DNA of 64,000 bases from Roseiconus nitratireducens (GCF_008629675.1 NZ_VWOX01000006.1:248001-312000); one strand, 5' to 3'. Positions 9,552-19,570 are shown, counted from the stretch's first letter. Notes: a model not told the origin generated them from the letters alone. Made by a program: numbers and translations.

Positions 9552-10022
9552 ATGAGCGATCACGATGAATGTGCCCACCTGGGGCCCTACGATCAAGACC
9601 ATGCGGTCATTTTTCATGACCTCGGGCCGGGCCAGTATTCATTTCACGTCATTGAACTGAGTGAGCTGACTTTGGGATTCATCCAGAATCCCAAAATGGC
9701 GATCTTCAAATTGCCCCGGCACCGCTGCTGTCTGGCGACGGTTTACACCACCGACTCCATGGCACATCTATGCTTCGAGGTCAAGCTGCTTCCGGAAAGT
9801 GAAGCTGCAGCGACACAGCAGGCACCGACGGCCACCACCTCATCGTCATCGTCCAGCAACTACTGCTACCATCAGGGGTGCGAGCCCTATCAGATCGAAT
9901 GCCCTCCAGGTCAAGTGCCCGCGTGTGAAGTTCGTGAGGTAATCGTGGGAGATGTCACCACACAAAAAACCGTGATGCATTGTGTGACCCCGAATTCTTC
10001 TTCGTCGTCTTCGTCACGTTGA
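9552..10022 (+). CDS. Cys- and Ser-rich hypothetical protein
   Basis: 156 residues from ATG 9552; the frame is open upstream but MSDHDECAHLG looks like the real start. There is no signal peptide or membrane segment. The N-terminal two thirds are mixed and folded-looking, then a Thr/Ser linker with a run of six Ser, a Cys-rich patch (CYHQGC, IECPPG, PACE, MHC) and a C-terminal run of seven Ser followed by Arg. The family was not recognised. A TAGACT box at 9494-9499 could be its -10 element. It stands alone between the kinase and a convergent signalling operon. Confidence 0.7.
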   Translation: MSDHDECAHLGPYDQDHAVIFHDLGPGQYSFHVIELSELTLGFIQNPKMAIFKLPRHRCCLATVYTTDSMAHLCFEVKLLPESEAAATQQAPTATTSSSSSSNYCYHQGCEPYQIECPPGQVPACEVREVIVGDVTTQKTVMHCVTPNSSSSSSSR

Positions 10023-10026
10023 CCTG

Positions 10027-10062
10027 GCCGAACGGTTCGTCCAAAACGCGTTTCGGTTCGGC
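10027..10062. terminator. weak hairpin between convergent genes
   Basis: GCCGAAC (10027-10033) pairs with GTTCGGC (10056-10062) around a 22-nt loop that contains the palindrome AAACGCGTTT. It follows the stop at 10022 and precedes the end of a minus-strand gene at 10127. There is no T-tract, so its terminator role is tentative. Confidence 0.3.
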
Positions 10063-10126
10063 AAAGGACGTGCTTTCCTGAGAATCACCTTTCCGGAGGG
10101 AGGGAGAACGCAAACTGCACGCCCTG

Positions 10127-10654
10127 CTAGCTCGAAGGTTTGTTGGGCACCAACTCCCAGAGCGATTCATTGACGATCGAATCGGCCAGCTGCGAAAAAG
10201 CGGCCTTCAAGATCTCTTGGTCTTGAGCGTCGATTTCGCCGGCGACACGATCAAATTGGACGGAATCGTCTGCCGCACCGACGGCATCTTCTTTTAAGAA
10301 CACCACCGGTGGATTGATCATCCACTCGACAAAGTGTTCGGCCACGGCCGACGTCAATTCGGGCGTCTGAGGATCGAAATCTTGATCGGCGACCAACACG
10401 AATTGCGTCGGCTTGATCGCTCGCCCCCACAGGCGATCGCAACCTCGCTGCAGCACACCGGCCAAACGGTGTCGAAGGAAGGTCACCTGTTCCTCGAATT
10501 CGGAGCTGAGGTAATCCTCCAAATTGCCTTCTTCGGAGCGCAGCAGCGGCACAAGTTCACCAGACAACTTGATCGCCGCGACGAACCAGCGTTGTCGTTG
10601 TGTCTCGATAAAGACCAGCAATAACCCTTTCTGCTTGTCAGGCTTCTTCATCAT
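10127..10654 (-). CDS. hypothetical protein of two-component operon
   Basis: 175 residues from ATG 10654 (ATGATG, so 10651 is equally possible). A longer frame to 10708 starts at a non-ATG codon inside the neighbouring gene and is less likely. The start overlaps the end of the response regulator gene by 17 bp, implying translational coupling. The sequence begins KQKGLLLVFIETQRQRWFVAAI and is a mixed alpha/beta cytoplasmic protein with acidic stretches; no catalytic motif or membrane segment is seen and no family was recognised. By context it should belong to the same signalling output as the response regulator and kinase upstream. Confidence 0.75.
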   Translation of the reverse strand: MMKKPDKQKGLLLVFIETQRQRWFVAAIKLSGELVPLLRSEEGNLEDYLSSEFEEQVTFLRHRLAGVLQRGCDRLWGRAIKPTQFVLVADQDFDPQTPELTSAVAEHFVEWMINPPVVFLKEDAVGAADDSVQFDRVAGEIDAQDQEILKAAFSQLADSIVNESLWELVPNKPSS

Positions 10655-11234
10655 TGACTTTCTTGAAATCACCAATCGGTTGCACCGCCTGCAGGCCGTC
10701 CAGCTCATTCAACAACAAATCACCGGCCCGCCTGACCGCCTGGACCGAATCGTCATCCGGGCCCTCAGCGGTGGAAAGCCGCCCGATCAGTTGACGCGAG
10801 GATTCGATGTAGGACCGCGTGTCGGCCAAGAACTGCCGCCTGGCGACAAGAGCATCGTACTCTCCCGCCGCCTCGCGCAGGACCTCGATCAATTCGTCGG
10901 GGTCCCAGGGCTTGGTGATGTACCGATACAAACCGCCGGTGTTGATCGCCTCAATCACCGCCTTGATATCGGCGTATCCGGTAAAGATCATCCGAATTGC
11001 GTCGGGGTATTCAACTTTCACACGAGCCATCAGCTCCGCACCGGTGACATCGGGCATGCGTTGATCGGTCATGATCACGTGAATCGGATGCTCATCCAGA
11101 ATCTGGAGCGCCTCTTCGGCACTTTCCGCGGTGAACAGATTGAACTCTCGACGCAGCAGCCCTTTCAGCGAGAACAAGATTTCCGGTTCATCATCGACCA
11201 GAAGAATGGAGTGTTTCTTCGCACCTGCTGTCAT
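10638..11234 (-). CDS. response regulator, REC domain with helical C-terminus
   Basis: 198 residues from ATG 11234 (MTAGAKKHSILLVDDEPE); upstream codons in the open frame overlap the kinase gene and were rejected. The REC domain covers about 8-125: acidic pair in LVDDEPE, phospho-acceptor D57 in MTDQRMPD, conserved Thr in FTGYAD and Lys in ITKPWDPDEL. After it comes a ~70-residue helical tail without a recognisable DNA-binding or enzymatic domain. It is 13 bp downstream of the REC-histidine kinase and should receive phosphate from it. The output partner may be the overlapping hypothetical protein. Confidence 0.9.
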   Translation of the reverse strand: MTAGAKKHSILLVDDEPEILFSLKGLLRREFNLFTAESAEEALQILDEHPIHVIMTDQRMPDVTGAELMARVKVEYPDAIRMIFTGYADIKAVIEAINTGGLYRYITKPWDPDELIEVLREAAGEYDALVARRQFLADTRSYIESSRQLIGRLSTAEGPDDDSVQAVRRAGDLLLNELDGLQAVQPIGDFKKVNDEEA

Positions 11235-11247
11235 GACACGCCTCGGA

Positions 11248-12468
11248 TTATTCTTTTGCCGGTCGGAGAGGGAGACGCACTCGGAACGTCGCACCACACT
11301 TGGACTGACTATACACCTCAATCGTGCCGTCGTGGTCGCGAATGATCCCATGGCAGATTGCCAATCCGAGGCCCTTGCCTTGACCAACCGGCTGGGTGGT
11401 GAAGAAGGGTTCAAAGACGCGTGGTAAATGGAGATCGCTGATACCGCAACCCTGGTCCGCGATTTCAATCACCGCATGATCCTGTTCGGCGCAAGTTCGG
11501 ATAGTGATGGTCCCCTTCGGTTCACTCGCCTGAATGGCGTTGCGCAACAGGTTGTGAAACACTTGGTGGATCTTGGCCGGCTGGCATCCGACACGCGGCA
11601 AGGTGGAATCGAGTTGAAAATCGACCGCGATCTGCTTCGTCTCCAGTTCCAGGGACAGCACGTCCACGGTGGACCGGAGCGCCGCGTTCAGATCCAGGTT
11701 ATCCAATTCGGCTTCGTCCAGACGGGCAAAGTCGCGGAGGTTCTTGACGATCTCCCGAACCCGGCCGATGCCATCGAGCGAGCTGTCGAAAAGTCGCGGC
11801 AGACTCTCCAAGATCCATTCCACATCTTCCTCCTGCTCGATTTCGGCGACCTCTTCCAACATGTCCGGAACGCTCTCGGGGTCCGCCTGACGGATGGCTC
11901 GGTACTTTGCCAGAATTCCCGATAGAGACGTCGCCTCGCGGCGCAGGACTGCCAGGTTGTTGGCGACATAAGAAATCGGGTTGTTGATCTCATGTGCCAT
12001 GCCGGCGGCCAGCTGGCCCAATGACGCCATTTTTTCTGATTGAACCAGTGCGGCCTGAGTCTCTCGCAGTTGATGGTTCTGCTCTGCGAGCGTTTGTTCC
12101 AATTTGATGATCCGCTCGCCCTCGCGGACCCGAACGCGCAGCTCCTGCGAATCACAGGGCTTGATGAGGAAATCGTCCGCCCCCGCCTCCATGGCTTCGA
12201 CCAGGGCTTCCTTTTCGGTTTTTGACGTCAGCAAGATGATGTAGGTGTAACCCTGGGCGCAATGGGCCCGGATCTTCTTGACCAGCTCGACGCCGTCCAT
12301 CCCGGGCATCATCCAGTCGGTCAGGACCAGCGGAAACGGTTGCTCCTGAAACTGCTTCCAAGCCTGTTCTCCATCTTCGGCCTCAACGACCTCGTAATGG
12401 AATTCCTCGAGCAAACCGACCAACACCCGTCGCATCAGGCCACTGTCTTCGGCAAGCAACAATCTCAT
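11248..12468 (-). CDS. REC - histidine kinase
   Basis: 406 residues, ATG 12468. An N-terminal REC domain (about 1-120) has phospho-acceptor D51 in LTDWMMPGMDG and Lys in LIKPCD. A coiled-coil linker leads to HisKA with H159 in GMAHEINNPISYV, then HATPase_c with N-box HNLLRNAIQA, G1 DQGCGISD, F-box FEPFFTTQ and G2 GKGLGLAI. There is no membrane segment, so the kinase is cytoplasmic and its own receiver acts as input. It is the first gene of a minus-strand operon with the response regulator and hypothetical protein. It shares a 166-bp divergent promoter region with the PxDVY-repeat gene. Confidence 0.93.
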   Translation of the reverse strand: MRLLLAEDSGLMRRVLVGLLEEFHYEVVEAEDGEQAWKQFQEQPFPLVLTDWMMPGMDGVELVKKIRAHCAQGYTYIILLTSKTEKEALVEAMEAGADDFLIKPCDSQELRVRVREGERIIKLEQTLAEQNHQLRETQAALVQSEKMASLGQLAAGMAHEINNPISYVANNLAVLRREATSLSGILAKYRAIRQADPESVPDMLEEVAEIEQEEDVEWILESLPRLFDSSLDGIGRVREIVKNLRDFARLDEAELDNLDLNAALRSTVDVLSLELETKQIAVDFQLDSTLPRVGCQPAKIHQVFHNLLRNAIQASEPKGTITIRTCAEQDHAVIEIADQGCGISDLHLPRVFEPFFTTQPVGQGKGLGLAICHGIIRDHDGTIEVYSQSKCGATFRVRLPLRPAKE

Positions 12469-12634
12469 CGGGCGTCTTCCCTCAGCTCTGGTCCTTCACC
12501 GGTCTGGTTTCACCAAAAAATGCTTTTTGGCCGGTGACACGCGCGCGAAGCATCGAATCGGGATGCCGGATTTCGGGTAGAATTGCAGTCGGGCTTTCGG
12601 TCCAGTCAGTGAAATCGAATGGAGAGGCCGAATC

Positions 12635-13660
12635 ATGAACCACTCGAATTCTTTCTGCCCCGGCGACCGGACACGGTCGCTGATGAGATACCTCCACGGC
12701 CCCCTGCGAAAGGGCGTGATCCTGGCCTTCCTGCTGAGCGCAAATCAACTGCGGGGACAGCAGAGCGACCGCTCGGCGATTGCACCACCGGATGTCTACG
12801 TGCATGTCGATCTTGTGCGAAACGAGCTGGAGGCGATTCGATTTGTCATGGGAAGACCGAAGAACCAGCAGAAGGAACTTGGAGTCACCGGCGCCGCCCC
12901 CAGAGAAGTCTACTTTCAAGTGCTAACAATGTATCGCAAGTCGGACCGACTGTGCTTCGAACATTGCCGCATTCACGGGGAAGAGCCCCCGCTGGTCACC
13001 GGAGAAATTCATCCTGGCGACGTCCATTATGTCACCAATCTGGCCCTGCAGCGGCTTCGTCTGGTGAAACAAAAGCTGGGCATCGACGACCAGGTGACTC
13101 CCGCGAATCTGGATCCGTCCAAGACGCCCACGGATGTTTTCCGAGCCGCGGTTCAGGCCAACCGACAATTGAACCTGTTGCTTGATCGTCAAGTCGCCCC
13201 CAGCGATGTTTTCCAACAGGTCACCACCGGCGTCGGTTACGCCGCCCGTCTGCTAGAACAATTCCCCGAGGCGACCGAGATCCCGGCCGATCCCGATTTC
13301 GAAGTCGGCAAGCGCCCGGCGGATGTGTACCAACGGCTCCTCCGCTGCTTCCGGAAGATCCGCGAGATCGCCGCGCTGTCCGGCTTGCAAATGCTTGAAT
13401 TGGAGGTCGGCAAGGACGAGATTTCGCAGGCACAACCCAGTGATGTCTACGACATCGCATCCCTGCTGGTGTCCGAGCTGGCGTTTCTGCATTCACAACT
13501 CGAAGACTCCGCCCCCCCGCGAGAGGTCTATTTCGTGGGACGCAAGTTCCCTTCTCACGTCTACCAACGGGCCGGCATCCTGGAGTTGCAATTGGATGCG
13601 CTCAAGACACACGTGGCCGAACACCCGTCGTGGTTGAATCCGGAAGGAACGCCCCCATGA
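12635..13660 (+). CDS. exported PxDVY-repeat protein
   Basis: 341 residues from ATG 12635; ATG 12683 would begin [18 protein letters not shown] and gives a tidier signal peptide. The mature part is built of about nine units of 30-45 residues, each starting P-x-[DE]-V-[YFH] followed by an amphipathic helix: PPDVY, PREVY, PGDVH, PTDVF, PSDVF, PADVY, PSDVY, PREVY and PSHVY. No known family was recognised. It ends inside ATGA, whose ATG (13657) starts the hybrid sensor kinase, so the two proteins are made together and the repeat protein may be a periplasmic ligand or partner of the kinase sensor domain. A TAGAAT box at 12578-12583 is a possible -10. Confidence 0.8.
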   Translation: MNHSNSFCPGDRTRSLMRYLHGPLRKGVILAFLLSANQLRGQQSDRSAIAPPDVYVHVDLVRNELEAIRFVMGRPKNQQKELGVTGAAPREVYFQVLTMYRKSDRLCFEHCRIHGEEPPLVTGEIHPGDVHYVTNLALQRLRLVKQKLGIDDQVTPANLDPSKTPTDVFRAAVQANRQLNLLLDRQVAPSDVFQQVTTGVGYAARLLEQFPEATEIPADPDFEVGKRPADVYQRLLRCFRKIREIAALSGLQMLELEVGKDEISQAQPSDVYDIASLLVSELAFLHSQLEDSAPPREVYFVGRKFPSHVYQRAGILELQLDALKTHVAEHPSWLNPEGTPP

Positions 13661-16600
13661 ACGTTTCCGCAGACCCGGCGAATGAGCTCGCAAAGGGGCA
13701 GGGGACGGGCCTTCGCAAGAAGCTGCTCTATTCGCATCTATCCGTGGCCGCGATCGGTCTGATCATTTTGGCCGTCGCCCTGGTGGTGACTCTGTGGTCG
13801 CGATTCTACGCCGTAAGACTTGCGAATTCGCGCGGACCGACGTTGCGAGCGTCGATCGAGACGTCCGCCGGAGTGCAACGCTCCCTGGCAAGTCTGCGAG
13901 GTTGGATTGTCCTGGGGGACCCAAGCTTTAAACAGGATCGGATGCAGGCGTGGGACGCCCAAATCGAACCGACGGTTCGGCGGATGGAAGCTTTGAGCAC
14001 GCAGTGGCCAAACGACGAGAACCGCCGTCGACTGGAAGAACTGAAAGTGGTTTTGCGGAAATTGAAGGAAACCCAATGGTGGACCGAGGAGGTCGCTCAA
14101 ACACCGGGAAATGAACAGGCAAGAGTTTTGCTGCTGCAGGATGTCGACCCGATCGCCGAGTCAATTCAAGCGGCGATCCGAGAGATCATCGCCATCGCGA
14201 AAGATCGAACCGACGACCAGTCGCCGGGCGTCCTGTCATCGATCACCGACTTTCGTTATGAGATGACCCGCAGTCACAATTTCTTGACACGATTTGTCGA
14301 CGACGGCTTCAGGGAAGACGCACTGCGATTCGCTTCGGCAACCGAAGCGGCCCAACGTCACTTTGAAACGATGAACCGCCAGACAGATCGGCTGGCCGCC
14401 GAGCAACAAGAGATTTTGGACATCGTTTCGCAAGAGCTGAAAGCCTACGAGAGCCTTTCGCAGAATGTGGTTGCGGCCAGGGAATCCGATCGATGGAATG
14501 TCGCTCAAAACCGACTCGCCGGTGAGGCAGCACCGCTCGCGAAACGCGCGTCATCGATTCTCAACGACATGACGGTCGAACAAAACGAACGGATGCTCGC
14601 GGACTCGCAAACCGTCAACCGCATGAGCCATCTGGCCATCGGCACCTCGGCGGCCCTGATGCTGTTGATGCCGTTGTCGGCATGGGTGATTTCTTCGCGT
14701 CGAGCCGACAAGCTCGCGAAACCGATTGCCGCCTTGTCCCAGGCAACGAAACAGCTTTCAACAGGCAGCCTCCAGAGCGATATCCCCGTCACCAGCAATG
14801 ACGAACTCGGCCAGCTGACCGGTGCATTCAATTCCATGCGGGCGTCCCTGCACGAGAGCGAGCAGGTGATTCGCCGGGCGATGCATGACGCCGAATCAGC
14901 CAACAAGGCGAAGAGTGAATTCCTGGCGAATATGAGCCACGAAATCCGGACCCCCATGAACGGAATCATTGGGATGTCGCAGCTGTTGTCCCACACCAAG
15001 CTGACTCCGGAACAGAGTGATTACTTGAGAATGGTGCAACAGTCCGCCGATTCACTCCTGCGATTGCTGAACGACATCCTGGACTTTTCAAAGATCGAAG
15101 CGGGCAAACTGGAACTGGAGGAAATCGAATTCGGATTGCGAGATTGCGTGGGTCAGACCGGGCAATCTCTCTTGGTGCGCGCCGCGGAGAAGGGTCTGGA
15201 ACTGGCCTGCCGTGTCGACCCGGAACTTCCCGACACGCTGCAGGGAGATCCCGGTCGCCTGCGTCAGATCCTTGTGAACCTGGTCGGCAACGCGATCAAG
15301 TTCACCAAACGGGGTGAGGTGGTGATCGATGTCGCCGAGGAATCCCGCGAGAACGACCGGGTGACGTTGCATTGCCGGGTGCGCGACACGGGCGTGGGCA
15401 TCCCCGCGGACAAACAGCAAAAAATCTTCGAAGCGTTCGGGCAGGCAGATTCTTCAACGACCCGGGAATACGGCGGCACCGGACTGGGTTTGGCCATCTC
15501 CACGCAACTGGTCTCGATGATGGGAGGCAACATCTGGGTGGAGAGTGAAGTGGGGCAGGGGACCACCTTCCACTTCACGATCGAGATGAAGGTGATTTCG
15601 GACCGGGACAAAAAGCGACGTGCCAACCTGGTCTCGCTGAAAGAGATGCGGGTTTTGGTCGTCGATGACAACCAAACCAATCGCCGAATCTTTGAGGAAA
15701 TGCTCAAGAGCTGGAGTGTCACGGCGACTTCCGTCGACAATCCGTTGAGCGGCTTAGCCGAATTATCGCAGGCGAACCAGTCGGGCGAGGCTTATGATCT
15801 GGTCCTGCTGGATTGCATGATGCCGGGGATGGACGGCTTTTCATTTGCACAGCGTGTCCGCGAAGACTGCGACCTTCGAGGCACGACCATCATCATGGTC
15901 TCCTCGGCGGCGCAGGCCGGGCACGTCGAAAAATGCCGCCAGCTGGACATCGTGCGGTACATGACCAAACCCGTCATTCATTCGGATCTGCTCAATACGA
16001 TCTTGAATCTGGCGGTTGAAGCACCTGTTCCCCAATTGGCCGACGAGATGAATGAGACCGAAACCGGTGGACCGACGTTAAAAATCTTGCTGGCCGAGGA
16101 CGGGATCGTCAATCAGCGGGTGGCCGTCGGTCTGCTACACGAACTGGGGCATGAAGTGGTCGTCGCCGAGAACGGGCAAGTGGCGATCGAAGCTTGGCAG
16201 GACGGCAGCTTTGATCTCATTCTGATGGACGTTCAAATGCCGGAATTGGATGGATTGGAGGCGACCGCACAGATTCGCCAGATCGAGTCGGAGCAAGGAG
16301 GTCACACGCCCATCGTCGCCATGACGGCAAATGCGATGAAGGGGGATCGCGAACGGTGCCTGGAACACGGGATGGACGGCTATGTCGCCAAACCCGTGAC
16401 CCGCGACGCCTTGGCCGCTGCAATCAAAGAGTTCAGTTCCGCGTCGGCGCAGGACGGTCAGGGCGGATCGGACGCCGCCGAGACGCCGCAGGAAGAACGC
16501 TGCGATGAAAAAGTCTTCAGTTTTGAAGAAGCTCTTCGACGCGTCCCCGGTGGCATGGAAAGCGTTCTGGGGCTGATCCCGGTTCTCGAAGAAGAATTCG

Positions 16601-16842
16601 AACAGCATCTGCAACTGATACGCGAAGCGATCCCCAACCAGGACGCCAAAACCATCCAGCGTAGTGCCCACACCATCAAAGGATCGGCGGACATCTTTGC
16701 GGCCCAAGCCGTCGTCGACTCCGCCCGAGCCGTCGAATTCATGGGTCGCGATCAGTGCCTGGAAGGTGCCGACGAAGCAGTGAAGACGTTGGAGATGCAC
16801 GTGAATCGACTACTCGAAGCGATCCGGCGGCACACAAATTGA
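13657..16842 (+). CDS. hybrid sensor histidine kinase with two receivers and Hpt
   Basis: 1061 residues from ATG 13657, preceded by GGAAGGA and overlapping the previous stop by 4 bp. Order: membrane segment about 30-48; a ~280-residue helical extracytoplasmic sensor region; second membrane segment about 325-345; HAMP; HisKA with H428 in [12 protein letters not shown]; HATPase_c ([29 protein letters not shown]); first REC with D719 in [11 protein letters not shown]; second REC with D858 in [11 protein letters not shown]; Hpt with H1005 in SAHTIKGSA. All phospho-transfer residues are present, so a full His-Asp-His relay can run within one chain. The sensor region resembles four-helix-bundle sensors, but its ligand is unknown. 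The final receiver outside this protein is not evident; the nearby REC proteins are candidates. Confidence 0.95.
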   Translation: MNVSADPANELAKGQGTGLRKKLLYSHLSVAAIGLIILAVALVVTLWSRFYAVRLANSRGPTLRASIETSAGVQRSLASLRGWIVLGDPSFKQDRMQAWDAQIEPTVRRMEALSTQWPNDENRRRLEELKVVLRKLKETQWWTEEVAQTPGNEQARVLLLQDVDPIAESIQAAIREIIAIAKDRTDDQSPGVLSSITDFRYEMTRSHNFLTRFVDDGFREDALRFASATEAAQRHFETMNRQTDRLAAEQQEILDIVSQELKAYESLSQNVVAARESDRWNVAQNRLAGEAAPLAKRASSILNDMTVEQNERMLADSQTVNRMSHLAIGTSAALMLLMPLSAWVISSRRADKLAKPIAALSQATKQLSTGSLQSDIPVTSNDELGQLTGAFNSMRASLHESEQVIRRAMHDAESANKAKSEFLANMSHEIRTPMNGIIGMSQLLSHTKLTPEQSDYLRMVQQSADSLLRLLNDILDFSKIEAGKLELEEIEFGLRDCVGQTGQSLLVRAAEKGLELACRVDPELPDTLQGDPGRLRQILVNLVGNAIKFTKRGEVVIDVAEESRENDRVTLHCRVRDTGVGIPADKQQKIFEAFGQADSSTTREYGGTGLGLAISTQLVSMMGGNIWVESEVGQGTTFHFTIEMKVISDRDKKRRANLVSLKEMRVLVVDDNQTNRRIFEEMLKSWSVTATSVDNPLSGLAELSQANQSGEAYDLVLLDCMMPGMDGFSFAQRVREDCDLRGTTIIMVSSAAQAGHVEKCRQLDIVRYMTKPVIHSDLLNTILNLAVEAPVPQLADEMNETETGGPTLKILLAEDGIVNQRVAVGLLHELGHEVVVAENGQVAIEAWQDGSFDLILMDVQMPELDGLEATAQIRQIESEQGGHTPIVAMTANAMKGDRERCLEHGMDGYVAKPVTRDALAAAIKEFSSASAQDGQGGSDAAETPQEERCDEKVFSFEEALRRVPGGMESVLGLIPVLEEEFEQHLQLIREAIPNQDAKTIQRSAHTIKGSADIFAAQAVVDSARAVEFMGRDQCLEGADEAVKTLEMHVNRLLEAIRRHTN

Positions 16843-16852
16843 CCGATGTTGC

Positions 16853-16868
16853 CCGGGTCTGAGCCCGG
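16853..16868. terminator. short GC hairpin between convergent genes
   Basis: CCGGG (16853-16857), loop TCTGAG, CCCGG (16864-16868), in the 45-bp gap between two convergent signalling genes. The stem is short and lacks a T-tract, so this is weak. Confidence 0.3.
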
Positions 16869-16887
16869 ATGCCGAAAGCGTCCCGCG

Positions 16888-17769
16888 TCAATTCTTTCGC
16901 CAGGTCATCGTGATTTCATTGCCATGATCGTTGAAGCTGACTTCGTCCATGAAGGTGCGGATCATGATCATCCCGCGTCCACTGGCCTTCAACAGATTTT
17001 CCGGGTCGGTCGGATCAGGCAGCTGACTGGGGTCAAACCCGGGACCCTCGTCGCGAATGGTGATGACTGCTTCGCAGGCGTTCATTTTGAATCGCACGTG
17101 CACCCGGCGATCTTGATACGGCGACTGCGTGACGCGTTCATTCAGCAAGGCTTCGAACGATCCATCCATTGATTCCTTCAGCTCGGAATCCAATTCCAGA
17201 TTCCCGTGCTCAACGGCGTTGGTGAGCGCTTCGGTCAGCGCCGTTCCGATTCGCACCAGTTCGTTCTCATCGGCCAAATTCATGGTTTGCAGCGAGTCCT
17301 GCAAATGATTGATCAACGCCTGACGCTCGGCTGACTCGAAGCCGAAGCAGAAACTGGATTCCGTCTCCGTCATCAGCTGGTAGACGCGCAATCGATCCTT
17401 TCGCGATTCCGCCAGTTCCAGGATATTCCTCAGCGTCTGGCCCAACTCCGATTTGAGATCTCGCTTGGGAAGATAACTGGCAGCCCCGGAGCGAAGCGCC
17501 TGCGCCGCAATCGTTTCGCTCCCGTATCCCGTCATCAGGACAACGGGAATCACCGAATGGGTCTGCCGAATCTGCTGGACCAGTTCCAATCCGTCCATCT
17601 CCGGCATCTGCAGGTCGGTCAAAACGACATCCACCACATTGTTTGCCAGATACTCCATCGCCTCCTGTCCGCTGGCGACCGCGCTGGAGTCCAACCCCGC
17701 ATCGCGCACACAACCTACCGCGATCTGTCGATCGACCGCCGAATCATCGACGACTAACACCATGGACAT
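16888..17769 (-). CDS. REC - HATPase_c (RsbW-like) signalling protein
   Basis: 293 residues from ATG 17769, which has AAAAGGA 8 bp upstream; a TTG at 17805 is also open but unsupported. REC domain about 1-125: D52 in LTDLQMPEMDG, Thr in LMTGYGS, and Lys in YLPKRD. The C-terminal part (about 150-293) is a GHKL ATPase of the anti-sigma/RsbW type without HisKA: TEALTNAVEHGN, DEGPGFDPSQ, and GRGMIMIRTFMDEV. Such proteins bind or phosphorylate partner-switch antagonists rather than histidines. A phosphorylated receiver would gate this ATPase. It converges on the hybrid kinase, whose relay could feed D52. No anti-sigma antagonist or sigma factor is adjacent. Confidence 0.88.
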   Translation of the reverse strand: MSMVLVVDDSAVDRQIAVGCVRDAGLDSSAVASGQEAMEYLANNVVDVVLTDLQMPEMDGLELVQQIRQTHSVIPVVLMTGYGSETIAAQALRSGAASYLPKRDLKSELGQTLRNILELAESRKDRLRVYQLMTETESSFCFGFESAERQALINHLQDSLQTMNLADENELVRIGTALTEALTNAVEHGNLELDSELKESMDGSFEALLNERVTQSPYQDRRVHVRFKMNACEAVITIRDEGPGFDPSQLPDPTDPENLLKASGRGMIMIRTFMDEVSFNDHGNEITMTWRKN

Positions 17770-18012
17770 CCCGCGATCCTTTTGCGTCTGATTGAGTGGA
17801 TTCAAAGAGAACGGGCGTACAGAATCTTTTTCACCTCACTTGATGGTAACCTGTCGACCGGTCCGCCGCTACGAGCGGTCGCCAATCGCCCCGTCATTGC
17901 TGGTTCCCCAGCAACAATGAAGCCGGCTTGAGCGACCCTCGCTGCAACGACGACGTGTCTCTTTGAATCATCTCCGACAGCCGAACCCGAACGGTGACGT
18001 CGCCGGGTTGGC

Positions 18013-18510
18013 TCAGTGGAAACGTCCGCAACTTGGACAACGGGTTCGCTTGGAAACGGCGGGGGCGGATCCTGCCTGTACCGGCTGGGGCGTCAAATGG
18101 GATGTCCTGATGATCGGATAGCGTTGAGGATCAATGAGTGCGCGACCGGTACCGCCTCGCCCCACGAACACCATGTACCGTTCTCCGTCGGCGCCCATCG
18201 CCACTCCCGCTCCGCCGTACCGAAAATCGCATTCGGTGGCGCAGGTCAGCCATCCCCACGTCGCGGTCGCTTCGCCACATCCCTCGGTCCAAGGCGACGG
18301 AACCGAGGGTCCTTGGTGACCGTTCTTCAAGCCGCGGGCGGCGCGATACTCTGCCTTGCGTTGCGCAAACTCGCTCATCGCTGGATCTTCGATCAATGCT
18401 GGCAATCCAGCGGCCCGCCGCCAGGCATTGACTTCATCGAAGGCGCTACCGTGGACGATGGCGGCGGAAGTGGAAGCAATCAAGACACAGAGAATCAATC
18501 GACAAATCAT
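18013..18510 (-). CDS. exported CAP/SCP-like domain protein
   Basis: 165 residues from ATG 18510, with AAAAGGA 8 bp upstream. A signal peptide is clear (MICRLILCVLIASTSAAIVHG). The mature part begins FDEVNAWRRAAGLPALIEDPAMSEFAQ, which matches the first helices of CAP-superfamily proteins, and later has GHQGP. There are several Cys in the second half (GCGEA, CATEC, RCPSCG). CAP domains in bacteria are secreted and of mostly unknown biochemical role. It is a single gene followed by a 243-bp gap that contains a small CCGCTACGAGCGG inverted repeat. Confidence 0.75.
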   Translation of the reverse strand: MICRLILCVLIASTSAAIVHGSAFDEVNAWRRAAGLPALIEDPAMSEFAQRKAEYRAARGLKNGHQGPSVPSPWTEGCGEATATWGWLTCATECDFRYGGAGVAMGADGERYMVFVGRGGTGRALIDPQRYPIIRTSHLTPQPVQAGSAPAVSKRTRCPSCGRFH

Positions 18511-18997
18511 TGAAACAATCCTTTTCTAACGAAGTGAAGGTGACAAGCATCCCTGAAATGACGGCGGTTAAGGATTTCGAGCCGTCGGTGGCACACCGCA
18601 GTTTTCGAACGTGCTGGTCAAGCCGGGCAGAAACGTATCGTCGCCGGGCTTTGGTCGACAACCCATCCAAAGGGTTGCGGCGAGACAACAGCAGGAGTGG
18701 TTGACAAAGCGGGATCGTTCGCAGTTTCCGGACGCCCGCATCGTCAGTGGACAGCGATCGAGCGAACGGCGACCGTTTTGCAACTTGCTTGGTGTGTTCG
18801 TCTGCGGTGTTGGCGTGCATGCCTTCTATGAGTCTGGGCTTGAATGGGTCTGGGCTTGGCCGACAGTTGATCGGCGGTTTTGTCTTGGTAGGCTGAAGGG
18901 CGCCCCCGCAACGCACGCTGCGCTCGCGCGGGCGCCAATCGCCGCGGTGCGTAAGTCGGCATTCCAAAACGGGCCCTTGCAATCCAGAGAGACCTCT
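18511..18997. other. 487-bp gap, possible promoter for the downstream membrane gene
   Basis: The frames here look non-coding. On the plus strand TTGATC (18867-18872) and TAGGCT (18889-18894) are 16 bp apart and could drive the membrane gene at 18998. AAAAGGA near 18525 belongs to the divergent CAP-like gene. Nothing else is recognised. Confidence 0.3.
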
Positions 18998-19405
18998 ATG
19001 CCCGACGCCCAATACGAACAGACGAACACTTTCTTTTGGCTGCTCAGCGCTGGAGGGTTGCCGTTGCTGGGATTAGGTTTGCTGCTCGCGGCGATCGGCA
19101 TCGTCCTGATCATTTGGCCTCTCAGGAGAGCAAGCTTCGTCCTGGTACTGCTTTCGATCCTGCCCGCGGTATTGGGATTGATCACGGTCTACTCCGCAGC
19201 CGTTGACTACGGAGAGATGGCGGGCCTATCGACACCTCCCAAGCCCGCTGAGTTTGCCGCAGCGACAAGTCGCGCGATGTCCTCCAGTTTCTTTGGACTG
19301 CTCGGCACGATCGTCGCGCTGATTCCGTCGCTTGCTGCGGTGGCGCGTGCGACGAATCCCGCGAGAGCACTGAAAGGAACGCCGCAAGTCAACTCGCCCC
19401 ATTAG
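18998..19405 (+). CDS. small integral membrane protein
   Basis: 135 residues from ATG 18998, with an AGAGAGA stretch a few bases upstream. The open frame reaches back to 18611, but the extra residues are Arg-rich and unlike the rest. Three or four hydrophobic segments are visible: about 14-36, 44-63, and 95-115 after a short polar loop. The pattern vaguely resembles the small TolQ/MotA-like or ExbB-like membrane proteins (SSFFGLLGTIVALIPSLAAVA), where GLLGTV is a family hallmark. That similarity is suggestive only. Confidence 0.6.
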   Translation: MPDAQYEQTNTFFWLLSAGGLPLLGLGLLLAAIGIVLIIWPLRRASFVLVLLSILPAVLGLITVYSAAVDYGEMAGLSTPPKPAEFAAATSRAMSSSFFGLLGTIVALIPSLAAVARATNPARALKGTPQVNSPH

Positions 19406-19570
19406 CCACTTCGGTTCCGAGCTGGGTACCGGCGGATGCAATCGGGCATTGAATCGCGCCGGATTCCAAGCCGACCCTGTCCGAAGAGACCTCACGCGAA
19501 CGACGGATTTCTTGTGCTAAGGCGGGAATCCACGTTGACAGGAACGCACGGCGGCGTAGGATCGTTCCTT

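Noticed and set aside
10524..11345. 273-codon plus-strand frame
   Set aside because: It is antisense to the response regulator with conserved D57 and Lys.
18611..18997. N-terminal extension of the membrane gene at 18998
   Set aside because: The extra 129 residues are Arg-rich, lack hydrophobic design and have no site; ATG 18998 follows AGAGAGA.
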